Positions 41,781-50,011 of a stretch of 50,553 bases of DNA are shown here, one piece after another. Position numbers and translations under genes: made by a program. This DNA is from JAHISC01 sp964645815 (GTDB lineage Bacteria > Patescibacteriota > Patescibacteriia > UBA9934). Positions within the stretch are counted from its first letter, which is position 1, and every line of letters begins with the position of its first letter. Location: the NCBI GenBank assembly GCA_964645815.1, contig CAZYCR010000001.1, forward strand, positions 1 through 50,553. The letters are read 5' to 3'. Under the pieces are notes generated by a model. The model did no database searches. It worked only from the letters and a program-made list of their open reading frames with translations, and had not been told where the DNA came from.

Positions 41781-43034
41781 ATGTCAGAAGAAGAACAGGG
41801 TCAGACAAAACAAGCAGAGGAAAAGTTGGAGGAACTAAAAAAGCTAGCCGTATCTGCCACCACTAAGGTTCAAGAGATTGAACAGTTCTTTACGCAGTTT
41901 GAGGATCTTCGGAATCGAGTGAACGATGGTGAAAATGGTGTTCAAAAAATACTTGAAGATGCGACAGAAAATCGAAATAAGATTCAGTCCATTAAAGCAG
42001 AAGCAGATCAGAAATTCAGCGAGATAGAAAGCTTGAGAGGAAGTGCAGCTACTAAGGTTCAAGAGATTGAACAGTTCTTTACGCAGTTTGAGGATCTTCG
42101 GAATCGAGTGAACGATGGTGAAAATGGTGTTCAAAAAATACTTGAAGATGCGACAGAAAATCGAAATAAGATTCAGTCCATTAAAGCAGAAGCAGATCAG
42201 AAATTCAGCGAGATAGAAAGCTTGAGAGGAAGTGCAGCTACTAAGGTTCAAGAGATTGAACAGTTCTTTACGCAGTTTGAGGATTTGCGTACGAAAGTTT
42301 TAGACCCTGAAAATGGCGTGCAGGCAATTCTCAATAAGATGGAAACTTTTGAAGAGAAAGCAATTGCAGCAAAAAATTCAGCTGAAGATGAACATAATCA
42401 AACAGTCAAATTAAAAATAGATGCCGAGTCCTTGTTATCTGAGGCGAAAAAATCTAACGGTACGATTAAAAATCTTTTGGTAGAAAGCGAGGATCTTAAA
42501 CAGGATATTCAAAAGCATCTTGAGCTGGTTTCCGACTCAGCACGATCCGATGCAATAAGTAAAAGAAAATTGGATCTTGATCAGGAAACGAAATTCTGGA
42601 AAAAATCATTGTTTGGAGGCTTGGTGCTTCTTGCGGGTGCTTTTGCATGGATTTATTTTGACCAACGCGGTGACGGATTTTCTGATTGGCATCAAATTTA
42701 TAGATACGCTTTCACGATCCCTGTTATTTACTTTGTGGGGTTAGCTGGAAGAAATTATGCCAATGCCAGAGACTTATTAGAAAAGTATGCCTTTAAAGAT
42801 GTGAAGTCAGTAACGCTCTCGGCATATACAAAATTGCTTAAAGATGAATTCTCTGAGGAAAAAGAGCAGGATATTTTTGAATTTGTTCTGGAGACAATCG
42901 CTGATATTAACTCAGAACCGTCTGTCAAAAAAAGTAAAAAACGTACCTTCATTTTCGGTAATAAGATTTTTAATGGCTCAATTTCTGAAGAAGAAATCTT
43001 GCCGACAGCTTGCGCAGAAAAAGATAAGAAATAG
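41781..43034 (+). CDS. Coiled-coil membrane protein with exact internal repeats, inside the hsd operon
   Basis: A 417-aa protein. The N-terminal 240 residues are a coiled coil built from a 63-aa unit (TKVQEIEQFFTQFEDLR...) present twice identically and a third time in part. Then come two membrane helices (SLFGGLVLLAGAFAWIYF and YAFTIPVIYFVGLAG) and a cytoplasmic end (RDLLEKYAFKDVKSVTLSAY...) with a basic segment (KKSKKRTFIFG). It starts three bases after hsdS and ends two bases before hsdR. Not recognised; a membrane-linked helper or effector of the restriction system is inference. Confidence 0.75.
   Translation: MSEEEQGQTKQAEEKLEELKKLAVSATTKVQEIEQFFTQFEDLRNRVNDGENGVQKILEDATENRNKIQSIKAEADQKFSEIESLRGSAATKVQEIEQFFTQFEDLRNRVNDGENGVQKILEDATENRNKIQSIKAEADQKFSEIESLRGSAATKVQEIEQFFTQFEDLRTKVLDPENGVQAILNKMETFEEKAIAAKNSAEDEHNQTVKLKIDAESLLSEAKKSNGTIKNLLVESEDLKQDIQKHLELVSDSARSDAISKRKLDLDQETKFWKKSLFGGLVLLAGAFAWIYFDQRGDGFSDWHQIYRYAFTIPVIYFVGLAGRNYANARDLLEKYAFKDVKSVTLSAYTKLLKDEFSEEKEQDIFEFVLETIADINSEPSVKKSKKRTFIFGNKIFNGSISEEEILPTACAEKDKK
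41862..42286 (+). repeat. 189-bp tandem repeats (two full copies plus a partial third)
   Basis: Copies start at 41862, 42051 and 42240, a period of 189 bp (63 codons). Copies 1 and 2 appear identical base for base; copy 3 matches for about 45 bases, then diverges to a related sequence (VLDPENGVQAILNKM). Identity at silent positions implies a recent duplication or ongoing copy-number change. Confidence 0.85.
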
Positions 43035-43036
43035 AT

Positions 43037-45994
43037 ATGCCAACTAACACAAAAGAAATCGGATTCGAGGAGTTTATTGAGAGATTCCTTGTTGATCAAC
43101 ACCAATATCGCACACGCCCAGCTAGTGCATATTTGAAGAATCTCTGTATGGACTGGGAGCTTGTTCTAGAGTTCATTGAAGCAACTCAATCGGAGAAATT
43201 TAATCGTCTTTTAGAAATCCATGGCGATCAAATTAATGACAAGCTCTTTGACCGCTTAGACAAAGAGATTCGTGAACGTGGAACGCTCGATGTTCTGCGG
43301 AATGGTTTTTCTGATCATGGACAGAAAATTGACCTTGCGTATTTCAAACCGAACTCCGGAATGAATCCTGAAAGCCAACGTTTGTATGATGCGAATATTT
43401 TCAGCGTCATGCGGCAGGTGCATTACAGTGCGCAGAACGAAAACTCTATCGACATTGTTTTGTTTTTGAATGGGTTGCCAATTTTTACGGTTGAGCTCAA
43501 GAATCAGCTCACAGGACAGACAGTAAAGAATGCGGTTCAGCAATATCGAGTGGATCGTGATCCTAAGGAACCACTGCTTCGTTTTAAGCGTTGCTTGGCG
43601 CATTTTGCGGTTGATACGGATCTTGTGTATATGGCAACTGAACTCAAGGGTCTGAAGACGTTTTTCTTGCCATTTAATAAAGGTTATGAGAATGGCGCTG
43701 GAAATCCTCCCGTTGAAGGTTCATATAGAACTTCTTATCTTTGGGAAGATGTTTGGTCTCGCGATAGTGTTTTGGAATTGGTGAAGAAATTCATCACAGT
43801 GCAAGTCGAAGAAAAAGAAGATGAAAAAGGGCGTAAGCAGAAAATTGAAACGCTTATCTTCCCTCGCTATCACCAACGAGACACAGTGAAGCGCTTGATT
43901 GCTGATGCTCAGGAAAATGGTTCTGGACAAAATTATCTTATTCAACACAGTGCAGGAAGTGGTAAGAGTAATACGATCGCTTGGACGGCACACCGGCTAT
44001 CTGAGCTATATGGAGCCGATGATCAAAAGGTGTTCGATACGGTGCTTGTTATTACGGATCGCCGTGTATTGGATAAGCAACTTCGAGATACAATCAAGCA
44101 ATACGAACAGGTGCAAGGTGTTGTAAAAGCCATTACAGAAAATTCGACGGAGCTCAAAGAGGCACTAGAGTCTGGAGAAAAGATCATTATTACCACCCTT
44201 CAAAAGTTTCCGTTCATTATCGATACGATCGAAAGTATTCCAGGGAGAAATTTTGCCGTACTCATTGATGAAGCTCACTCCTCACAATCAGGAGATCAGG
44301 CGGCTCAGTTGCGTGAGGTGCTTCAGGCTGAGAGTTTAGATGAAGCGGAAGCTCAGGAAGAATCATTTACCCCGGAGACAACAGAAGACAAGGTGCTGAA
44401 GAAGCTTCGCGCACGCAAGGTAAAGACACCAAATATAAGCTTCTTTGCGTTTACGGCAACACCAAAACAACGAACGCTAGAACTGTTTGGAACAAAGAAC
44501 CCAGTGGATGGAAAATATTACCCATTTAGCTTGTATTCGATGAAGCAGGCCATTGAAGAAGGCTTTATCTTGGATGTTTTGAAGAACTACACAACCTATA
44601 AGGCGTACTTCAATCTGATGAAGTCGATTGAAGATGATCCGGAGTTCGAAAAGAGCAAGGCTCAGCGATTGCTGGTTGGATATGTAGAAAAGCACGAACA
44701 TGCCATCGGAAAGAAGACCGAGGTCATGATCGAGCATTTCCGTAACCGCATTGCGAAGCAAATCCACGGTAAAGCAAAAGCTATGGTGGTTACGAAATCA
44801 CGTTTACATGCCGTTCGATACAAACAGGCATTTGATAAGTACCTTAGCGAACACAATTATCCATTTAAGGCGTTGGTGGCTTTTTCTGGAACAGTGCGAG
44901 ATGGAGGTATGGAATACACCGAGGCCCAAATGAATGGAGTCTCGGAACACGTGACCGCTGAAGAGTTTAAAAAGGATAGTTATAAATTCCTTATTGTTGC
45001 GGAGAAATTTCAAACCGGATTTGACCAACCGCTTCTTGATGCGATGTATGTAGATAAAAAACTAAGCGGCGTGGGGGCGGTTCAGACACTTGGACGACTG
45101 AATCGATGCAAGTCTGGAAAGGAAGAGGTTTTCGTTCTAGATTTTGTAAATGAAATGGATGACATTAAAGAGGCATTCCAGCCTTACTATGTCACAACAG
45201 TGTTATCTGAAGGAACAGATCCGAATTTGTTGCATGATCTGGAACGAGATCTTTATGCATACAAGCTATTTACTGATCATGAGGTTGAAGGGTTGGTAGA
45301 AGATCTACTTGGGAATCAAGGGCCTGACAAAATCAATGCCGCTCTTGATACGGTTGTTGATCGATATGAGGATGAAACGACAGAGGTACAAGATGACTTC
45401 AAAAAGAAGTGCAAGGAATTTGTTCGGCGATATGCGTTTGCTTCTCAAATTATTCCGTTTGAGAGTAGTGAGCTTGAGAAGTTGTTTATGTTTACGAAGC
45501 TTCTAACAAAAAAGTTACCGAAAACCAAAGAAGAACTTCCTGTTGAGGTATTGGAAAGCGTTGATATAGAGTCCTATAAACTGCTTGAGCAAGCACAAGG
45601 AATGATCCAATTAGATACCGAGGATGGTCAATTGGAACCGATGCTTAGCGGTGATGCGATAAAAAAGATAGAAGAGAGAGAGTCCCTTTCGTCCATTTTG
45701 AAAGAAATGAATGAACGTTTTGGGATGGAGCTCACGACAGAGGATATTGTTGACCTGAGTCGAATGGCAGAACGTCTTGTTGAGGACGGCTCTATACAGG
45801 GCGCCTTGAAAAATAACTCCATTGATGTTGCAAAGTTGAAGTACGATCAAGTATGGCAAAACGAATATATCGGAATGTTTAAACAAAAGATGGATCTCTA
45901 TAAAAAGCTTGATAAGAATCCTGATCGAAAGGCTATCCTACGAGATAGTATGTACAGACATGTTCGTAAAGAGATTATGAAGGAAAAAATGTAA
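43037..45994 (+). CDS. hsdR: Type I restriction endonuclease subunit HsdR
   Basis: Translocase/nuclease subunit. The 985-aa protein has the N-terminal PD-(D/E)xK nuclease (DIVLFLNGLPIFTVELKNQL), the helicase Walker A HSAGSGKSNTIAW, DEAH-box VLIDEAHSS, SFFAFTATPKQRTLELFG, and motifs V-VI (FQTGFDQPLLDAMYVDKKL, VQTLGRLNRC), followed by a helical C terminus. It completes the hsdM-S-R set; a terminator lies just downstream. Confidence 0.96.
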   Translation: MPTNTKEIGFEEFIERFLVDQHQYRTRPASAYLKNLCMDWELVLEFIEATQSEKFNRLLEIHGDQINDKLFDRLDKEIRERGTLDVLRNGFSDHGQKIDLAYFKPNSGMNPESQRLYDANIFSVMRQVHYSAQNENSIDIVLFLNGLPIFTVELKNQLTGQTVKNAVQQYRVDRDPKEPLLRFKRCLAHFAVDTDLVYMATELKGLKTFFLPFNKGYENGAGNPPVEGSYRTSYLWEDVWSRDSVLELVKKFITVQVEEKEDEKGRKQKIETLIFPRYHQRDTVKRLIADAQENGSGQNYLIQHSAGSGKSNTIAWTAHRLSELYGADDQKVFDTVLVITDRRVLDKQLRDTIKQYEQVQGVVKAITENSTELKEALESGEKIIITTLQKFPFIIDTIESIPGRNFAVLIDEAHSSQSGDQAAQLREVLQAESLDEAEAQEESFTPETTEDKVLKKLRARKVKTPNISFFAFTATPKQRTLELFGTKNPVDGKYYPFSLYSMKQAIEEGFILDVLKNYTTYKAYFNLMKSIEDDPEFEKSKAQRLLVGYVEKHEHAIGKKTEVMIEHFRNRIAKQIHGKAKAMVVTKSRLHAVRYKQAFDKYLSEHNYPFKALVAFSGTVRDGGMEYTEAQMNGVSEHVTAEEFKKDSYKFLIVAEKFQTGFDQPLLDAMYVDKKLSGVGAVQTLGRLNRCKSGKEEVFVLDFVNEMDDIKEAFQPYYVTTVLSEGTDPNLLHDLERDLYAYKLFTDHEVEGLVEDLLGNQGPDKINAALDTVVDRYEDETTEVQDDFKKKCKEFVRRYAFASQIIPFESSELEKLFMFTKLLTKKLPKTKEELPVEVLESVDIESYKLLEQAQGMIQLDTEDGQLEPMLSGDAIKKIEERESLSSILKEMNERFGMELTTEDIVDLSRMAERLVEDGSIQGALKNNSIDVAKLKYDQVWQNEYIGMFKQKMDLYKKLDKNPDRKAILRDSMYRHVRKEIMKEKM

Positions 45995-46011
45995 TGATCT
46001 GTGGATAACTT

Positions 46012-46044
46012 AACAGCCCTCCTCCCGAGGGTTGTTTTGTTTAT
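46012..46044 (+). terminator. Terminator of the hsd operon
   Basis: AACAGCCCTC (46012-46021) pairs with GAGGGTTGTT (46027-46036), followed by TTGTTTATTT. Confidence 0.8.
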
Positions 46045-46151
46045 TTCTCCGCAAACATTAGGAAAAATTCGACAAATCTCGATGACTACTGACTTTGATC
46101 TATCTCACACCATTTCGTCATATGCAACACTATTTTACGCTAAACTTAGCG

Positions 46152-46305
46152 GAGAAAAGCTTTTCTCTCAAAATCAAAAGTGCTATGATTTACTCATACC
46201 AAACGCTCTATGACGAACACCTCTAGGAGCAACACAATTAAATAGAAACACTTACGGGTTTTGACAGAGAGCTCCTGTCGAAAGTCGGCAGGAGTTTTTT
46301 GTTAC
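46152..46305 (+). promoter_or_regulatory. Short leader with promoter and terminator before the ParB-methyltransferase
   Basis: This lies in the 331-base gap after hsdR. A 16-bp palindrome GAGAAAAGCTTTTCTC (46152-46167) precedes an extended -10 TGC-TATGAT (46181-46189). An 11-codon ORF (MTNTSRSNTIK, 46210-46245) follows, then the terminator CTCCTGTCG/CGGCAGGAG with TTTTTT (46272-46300). The next gene starts 26 bases later. It could be an attenuation leader or a short RNA. The region 46045-46150 holds nothing I can name. Confidence 0.45.
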
Positions 46306-46325
46306 TCAAATTTAAGAACGAAAAT

Positions 46326-46577
46326 ATGAATTCGCAGAATATCAACGTGCAATACGTTAACCCTTCCGTGCTCAAAAGAGCAGAATATAATCCCAGAAAA
46401 TGGGATGAGGAAGCCAAGGCACATCTGAAACAGAGCATAGAGCGCCACGGCTTTGTTGATCCAATCATTTGTAATGGTGCCCCTGAGCGCAAGAATATTG
46501 TGATCGGTGGTCACTTTCGTGTCGAGTGTGCCAGAGAACTAGACATGCAAACGATCCCTGTAAAGAAAAGGAATTGA
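46326..46577 (+). pseudogene. ParB-like N-terminal part of a frameshifted ParB-methyltransferase
   Basis: Residues YVNPSVLKRAEYNPRKWDEE, HLKQSIERHGFVDPIIC and NIVIGGHFRVECARELDM form the ParB/Srx-like nuclease-fold domain that normally sits at the front of phage-type adenine methyltransferases. The frame ends prematurely just after MQTIPVKKRN. The rest of the expected protein (EKELNLRLNRNTGEWNLD...) continues in another frame. A small deletion just before 46570 would explain both the shift and the missing linker residues. Confidence 0.75.
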
Positions 46578-47572
46578 ATTTGCGTTTGAATAGGAATACC
46601 GGCGAATGGAATCTGGATCTACTTAAGGACTTTGACATCGAGCTACTCATGGATATTGGATTCAATGATGCTGACTTGGAAAGTGTTTGGGCTGGTTTGG
46701 GTTCAATTGAAGATGATGGATTCGATCAAACGAAAGCTCTACATGATTTTAAAGATCCTGTGACGCAGGTTGGTGACATGTATCAGCTTGGGAATCATCG
46801 ATTGATTTGCGGTGATTCAACAGATCTAAATGTTGTAAAGCGGTTGGTTGGAGAGAATAAGATCGACATGATCTATTGCGACCCTCCATACAACATCGCT
46901 CTAAGCTATAACGACGGCATTGCAACCAAAGGAAAGTACGGCGGGAAAACAGATGATAAAAAATTAGATCGTGAGTACGAGGAATTTTTGAAAAAGACGA
47001 TTGAAAACGCAAAGAGCACAGCCTCGGAAAATGCGCATGTGTTTTATTGGTGCGATCAGAAATACATTGGCTTGCTGCAATCGATCTATGGAGCGTTAGG
47101 TATCAAACAAAAGCGGGTGTGTTTGTGGATTAAGAACAATTTCAACATGACACCTCAGGTTGCGTTCAATAAAGCCTATGAACCATGTGTCTATGGAACC
47201 ATCGGAAAGCCATATCTCGACAAGAACAATAAGAATCTAAATGAGGTCATGAATCAACATGTGGATTCAGGGAACCGATGCATAGACGACATTATAGACA
47301 TCTTTGATGTGTGGCTTGCAAAGCGTGATGCAGCCACGGAGTATGAGCACCCCACCCAAAAGCCAATTGCCCTGCATGAGAAGCCTTTGAAGCGTTGTAC
47401 AAAGGTCGGTGACAATGTGCTGGACTTATTCGGTGGTTCTGGCACTACTTTGCTTGCTTGCGAGCAAATGAAGCGTAAAGCATTCCTCTGTGAAGCAGAG
47501 CCTGTTTTCTGCGATGTACTTCTCAAACGATTCGAAGACATGACCGGAATTAAGCCACAGAAACTAAACTGA
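46526..47572 (+). CDS. Site-specific DNA methyltransferase (N6A/N4C), C-terminal part of the broken fusion
   Basis: The methyltransferase half. The catalytic motif is IYCDPPYNIALSYND (DPPY), and the AdoMet motif NVLDLFGGSGTTLLACEQ follows it, which is the beta-class order; HPTQKPIALHEKPL lies between. Genuine similarity begins only at EKELNLRLNRNTGEW (about 46570); the first residues of this frame overlap the ParB frame and are not meaningful. A usable internal start is possible at the ATG at 46650. Activity without the ParB part is uncertain. Confidence 0.8.
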   Translation: MCQRTRHANDPCKEKELNLRLNRNTGEWNLDLLKDFDIELLMDIGFNDADLESVWAGLGSIEDDGFDQTKALHDFKDPVTQVGDMYQLGNHRLICGDSTDLNVVKRLVGENKIDMIYCDPPYNIALSYNDGIATKGKYGGKTDDKKLDREYEEFLKKTIENAKSTASENAHVFYWCDQKYIGLLQSIYGALGIKQKRVCLWIKNNFNMTPQVAFNKAYEPCVYGTIGKPYLDKNNKNLNEVMNQHVDSGNRCIDDIIDIFDVWLAKRDAATEYEHPTQKPIALHEKPLKRCTKVGDNVLDLFGGSGTTLLACEQMKRKAFLCEAEPVFCDVLLKRFEDMTGIKPQKLN

Positions 47573-47573
47573 T

Positions 47574-48338
47574 ATGCAAATAGAAAAAGGCGACCTTATC
47601 CGCTTAGGAGACCACCTGCTTTTATGCGGTGACTCCACAAAGCCTGACGAAGTCAGAGAAATATTAAAGGATCGTGAGATCAATCTCGTTCTTACAGATC
47701 CACCCTATGGCGTTGCTTACGTTGAAAGCAAAAAAGGATTCACGCAAGAACTCGGCAAGGCAAAAGAGATCGTCAATGACCATATTCAAACCGAGCATGA
47801 GTACAAAACGTTTACCAATGCATGGATGAGCCAAGTAAAGAACTCCATGGCGAAGAAAAACTCTGTCTATATCTTTAACTCTGACAAAATGCTCTTTGCC
47901 CTTCGTGAAGGTATGGAGCACGTTGGGTGCAGATTTACACAGCTGCTCATTTGGGCAAAGACATCAGCGGTTATTGGTCGGATGGATTACCTACCTCAAC
48001 ATGAACTCATCGCCTATGGTTGGTTTGGAACGCATGCATTTAGAAAGTCCAAGGATAAATCGATACTCGTGTATCCAAAGCCAAGTAAAAGTAAAAGGCA
48101 TCCTACGACCAAGCCTGTTGGTTTGTTGCGCCGCTTAATCCTCAATAGCTCCAAGGTTGGGGATACGGTCTATGATCCATTTGGTGGGAGCGGTTCAGCC
48201 CTCATTGCATGTGAACAGACAAAGCGAAAATGCATCACGATCGAGCTGGATCGTGAATATTGTAAAGGCATCGTTTTAGATTGGGAAAAGTTAACTGGCA
48301 ATAAAGCACAAAAAGTAAATATATGTCACACGGAGTAA
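47574..48338 (+). CDS. Second site-specific DNA methyltransferase
   Basis: A 254-aa beta-class adenine/cytosine-N4 methyltransferase: GDLIRLGDHLLLCGDST at the start, catalytic LVLTDPPYGVAYVESK, RHPTTKPVGLLRRLI, and VYDPFGGSGSALIACEQ for AdoMet. It begins one base after the preceding methyltransferase, and the two share the GDH.L.CGDST opening, so they look like diverged relatives. No restriction enzyme is adjacent; such orphan pairs are typical of prophage or mobile-element self-protection. Confidence 0.9.
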   Translation: MQIEKGDLIRLGDHLLLCGDSTKPDEVREILKDREINLVLTDPPYGVAYVESKKGFTQELGKAKEIVNDHIQTEHEYKTFTNAWMSQVKNSMAKKNSVYIFNSDKMLFALREGMEHVGCRFTQLLIWAKTSAVIGRMDYLPQHELIAYGWFGTHAFRKSKDKSILVYPKPSKSKRHPTTKPVGLLRRLILNSSKVGDTVYDPFGGSGSALIACEQTKRKCITIELDREYCKGIVLDWEKLTGNKAQKVNICHTE

Positions 48339-48859
48339 CGCTGCCTATGAAAAGTCCCTATAAAGCCGTTGAGGTGAAACAGCAGAAGCAGAAGAAAGAA
48401 ATTCTTGCTGAGCTTGAACGAACGGGTATCATCGAATTTGCTTGTAAAAAAGCTGGTATCGGTAGGTCAACATTCTACAATTGGAAAAAGAAAGATCCTG
48501 ATTTTGCTAAAGCGGTTGACGAGGCCATGAGTTCAGGAGTTGGTGTGATCAATGATCTTGCTGTCTCACAACTTATTCAATCGATCAAAAACAGAGAGAT
48601 GCGCGCAATACAATATTGGCTGGACAGACGGCATGAAGACTTTAACGCCCCTTATGCTTTGGCGAAGCTCAAGCTGGATCTTTTTAAACGCCAGGATCAC
48701 GAAGAAGAAATTGTACTCACCCCCGAAGAAGAGGCAGAAGTTGCATCTGCCCTAAAGGCATTGAAGAGTTTTCAAAGAGAAGCGGCTGGCTACACCCCAT
48801 CAAATGCCAATGAAGAAAAAACGAACGATGAAGACGGAAATAATAGGACTGACATCTAA
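48323..48859 (+). CDS. Terminase small subunit-like helix-turn-helix protein
   Basis: A 178-aa protein with an N-terminal homeodomain-like helix-turn-helix (LERTGIIEFACKKAGIGRST, FYNWKKKDPDFAKAVDEA) of the kind found in phage terminase small subunits, a central helical part (AIQYWLDRRHEDFNAPYALA) and an acidic Asn/Glu-rich tail. It overlaps the methyltransferase by 16 bases; an alternative start is the ATG at 48347. No large terminase subunit or capsid genes are seen, so packaging is not implied. Confidence 0.75.
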   Translation: MSHGVTLPMKSPYKAVEVKQQKQKKEILAELERTGIIEFACKKAGIGRSTFYNWKKKDPDFAKAVDEAMSSGVGVINDLAVSQLIQSIKNREMRAIQYWLDRRHEDFNAPYALAKLKLDLFKRQDHEEEIVLTPEEEAEVASALKALKSFQREAAGYTPSNANEEKTNDEDGNNRTDI

Positions 48860-48867
48860 TACGTTGT

Positions 48868-49695
48868 TTATAGCTCCAGATCCTTTACGGAAACTCCGTC
48901 TTCTGTTTTCCACTTCGCAAGACCGTTTGAAGAAGATCCGAGCACAAGGCTGGCGGCGGCGCTCGGTGAAGAAAAAAGATGATCTTCTGTAAGACGAAGC
49001 GTTTGTTCATCCTCAGGAACGAGTACTCCTTTTGAAAGAAGCGTTTGTTGTAGTTGTTTGTATTTATCTTGAATGGATGGAACCATCTCTGCACGGAAAA
49101 TGCTTCCGGCTTTCACGAGTAAGCCACTTTCTCCATAAACTCCTTCGGCTTTAGCTTCCTTTCCTTCGCAGTAAACACGAATACCTTGTTCTGCAGACTT
49201 GTGAACTTCCGCACTTGCTCCCATGAATGTGAAGCCGAGACTCAGAAGAATATCAGAGACGTGGTCGATAAATTCATCCATCGCATCTTGAATTTCTTTT
49301 CGGATGGTTGGAGTTTTTGGAGAGACATTGTTTTGGAGATTTACCAGTCCGTCTTTTTGCAGTCGCTTGTGGAGCGTATGCTCCAAATATTTAACCTCGG
49401 TTTTTGTTAGCTCGGGTGACGTACAAGCAATAAACTCTTCCCAGAAATCTTTTGTCTGGGTGTGGTGGGTGATGCGAGCGTGTAAAGAGTCGGTTTCGCC
49501 AACATACAAAAAGTTATCGTCACGGTTGTAAAGCAAGTAAACCGCAGGCGAGTCTGCGATATCAAGATTTGTCAGCTGTTTAAGAGCAGATCGAGGACAA
49601 ATAACAACCTTCCCGTTCCAGTTTGAAAGTTCTGCTGTTTTTACACCATATGGTGTCCCGTTGTGTAGAACAAGATTTATTCGTTTTGAGCGCAT
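48868..49695 (-). CDS. GIY-YIG nuclease-like protein with DUF4357
   Basis: A 275-aa protein. Residues about 50-75 (AVYLLYNRDDNFLYVGETDS, LHARI) form the GIY-YIG motif in variant form (VYLLY / YVGET). The C-terminal DUF4357 domain is seen in KGVLVPEDEQTLRLTEDHLF, SSPSAAASLVLGSSSNG and LAKWKTEDG. This pairing is frequent near restriction systems and on mobile elements. It converges with the terminase-like gene. Confidence 0.88.
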   Translation of the reverse strand: MRSKRINLVLHNGTPYGVKTAELSNWNGKVVICPRSALKQLTNLDIADSPAVYLLYNRDDNFLYVGETDSLHARITHHTQTKDFWEEFIACTSPELTKTEVKYLEHTLHKRLQKDGLVNLQNNVSPKTPTIRKEIQDAMDEFIDHVSDILLSLGFTFMGASAEVHKSAEQGIRVYCEGKEAKAEGVYGESGLLVKAGSIFRAEMVPSIQDKYKQLQQTLLSKGVLVPEDEQTLRLTEDHLFSSPSAAASLVLGSSSNGLAKWKTEDGVSVKDLEL

Positions 49696-49710
49696 AGGAT
49701 TTCTCTTTTA

Positions 49711-49860
49711 ACTGTAGGTTCGGCTCGAGAAACACAAAAGGTCTCCCGAACCGACGACACAACCTTTCGGAAGTGCCCAGTAACCCTTTCGGATTACAGA
49801 CCTACAGCAAAGAGGCGCGGTCAGGAGACCGTCTCTATGCTGTAGGTTTTTTATTACGCC
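49711..49860 (+). promoter_or_regulatory. Structured leader with terminator/antiterminator geometry
   Basis: CTGTAGGT (49711-49718) can pair with ACCTACAG (49800-49807). The same bases, CCTACAGC (49801-49808), can instead pair with GCTGTAGG (49838-49846 region), forming a terminator stem that includes AGAG/CTCT and GGTC-agga-GACC and ends in TTTTTTATTA. Between the first arms are GGTTCGG/CCGAACC and GTAACC-ctttc-GGaTTAC hairpins. Two exclusive folds of one transcript are therefore possible, as in a riboswitch or attenuator. The downstream gene is the serine recombinase. Confidence 0.5.
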
Positions 49861-49894
49861 ATACCGCCCCAGGATCTGAAGCGGGTTAGGACAA

Positions 49895-49965
49895 ATTGTA
49901 GGTAGAGAATATCACGCTTTTTACAAGAAATCTAGAGCATTTCTATAAACAGACTTACCTACAAT
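49895..49965. repeat. Inverted repeat upstream of the recombinase (possible attachment site)
   Basis: ATTGTAGGTA (49895-49904) and TACCTACAAT (49956-49965) are perfect inverted copies 51 bases apart. TGTAGGT occurs three more times nearby (around 49712, 49803 inverted, 49840). Serine integrase attachment sites usually lie next to the integrase gene and have inverted symmetry, so this is a candidate site or operator. Confidence 0.4.
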
Positions 49966-50011
49966 AGCCAGCCTGGACGCCCCGCAGGGGTTGCGGCATT
50001 ACTTGGTGTGT

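Noticed and set aside
41844..42251. Minus-strand 135-aa ORF with internal repeats
   Set aside because: It is only the antisense of the 189-bp repeats in the coiled-coil gene.
41862..42286. CRISPR array
   Set aside because: The repeats are 189 bp, adjacent with no spacers, and lie in frame within a coiled-coil gene.
46001..46213. 70-aa plus-strand ORF after hsdR
   Set aside because: It covers the hsd terminator and palindromic regulatory DNA, has no ribosome site and no family signal.
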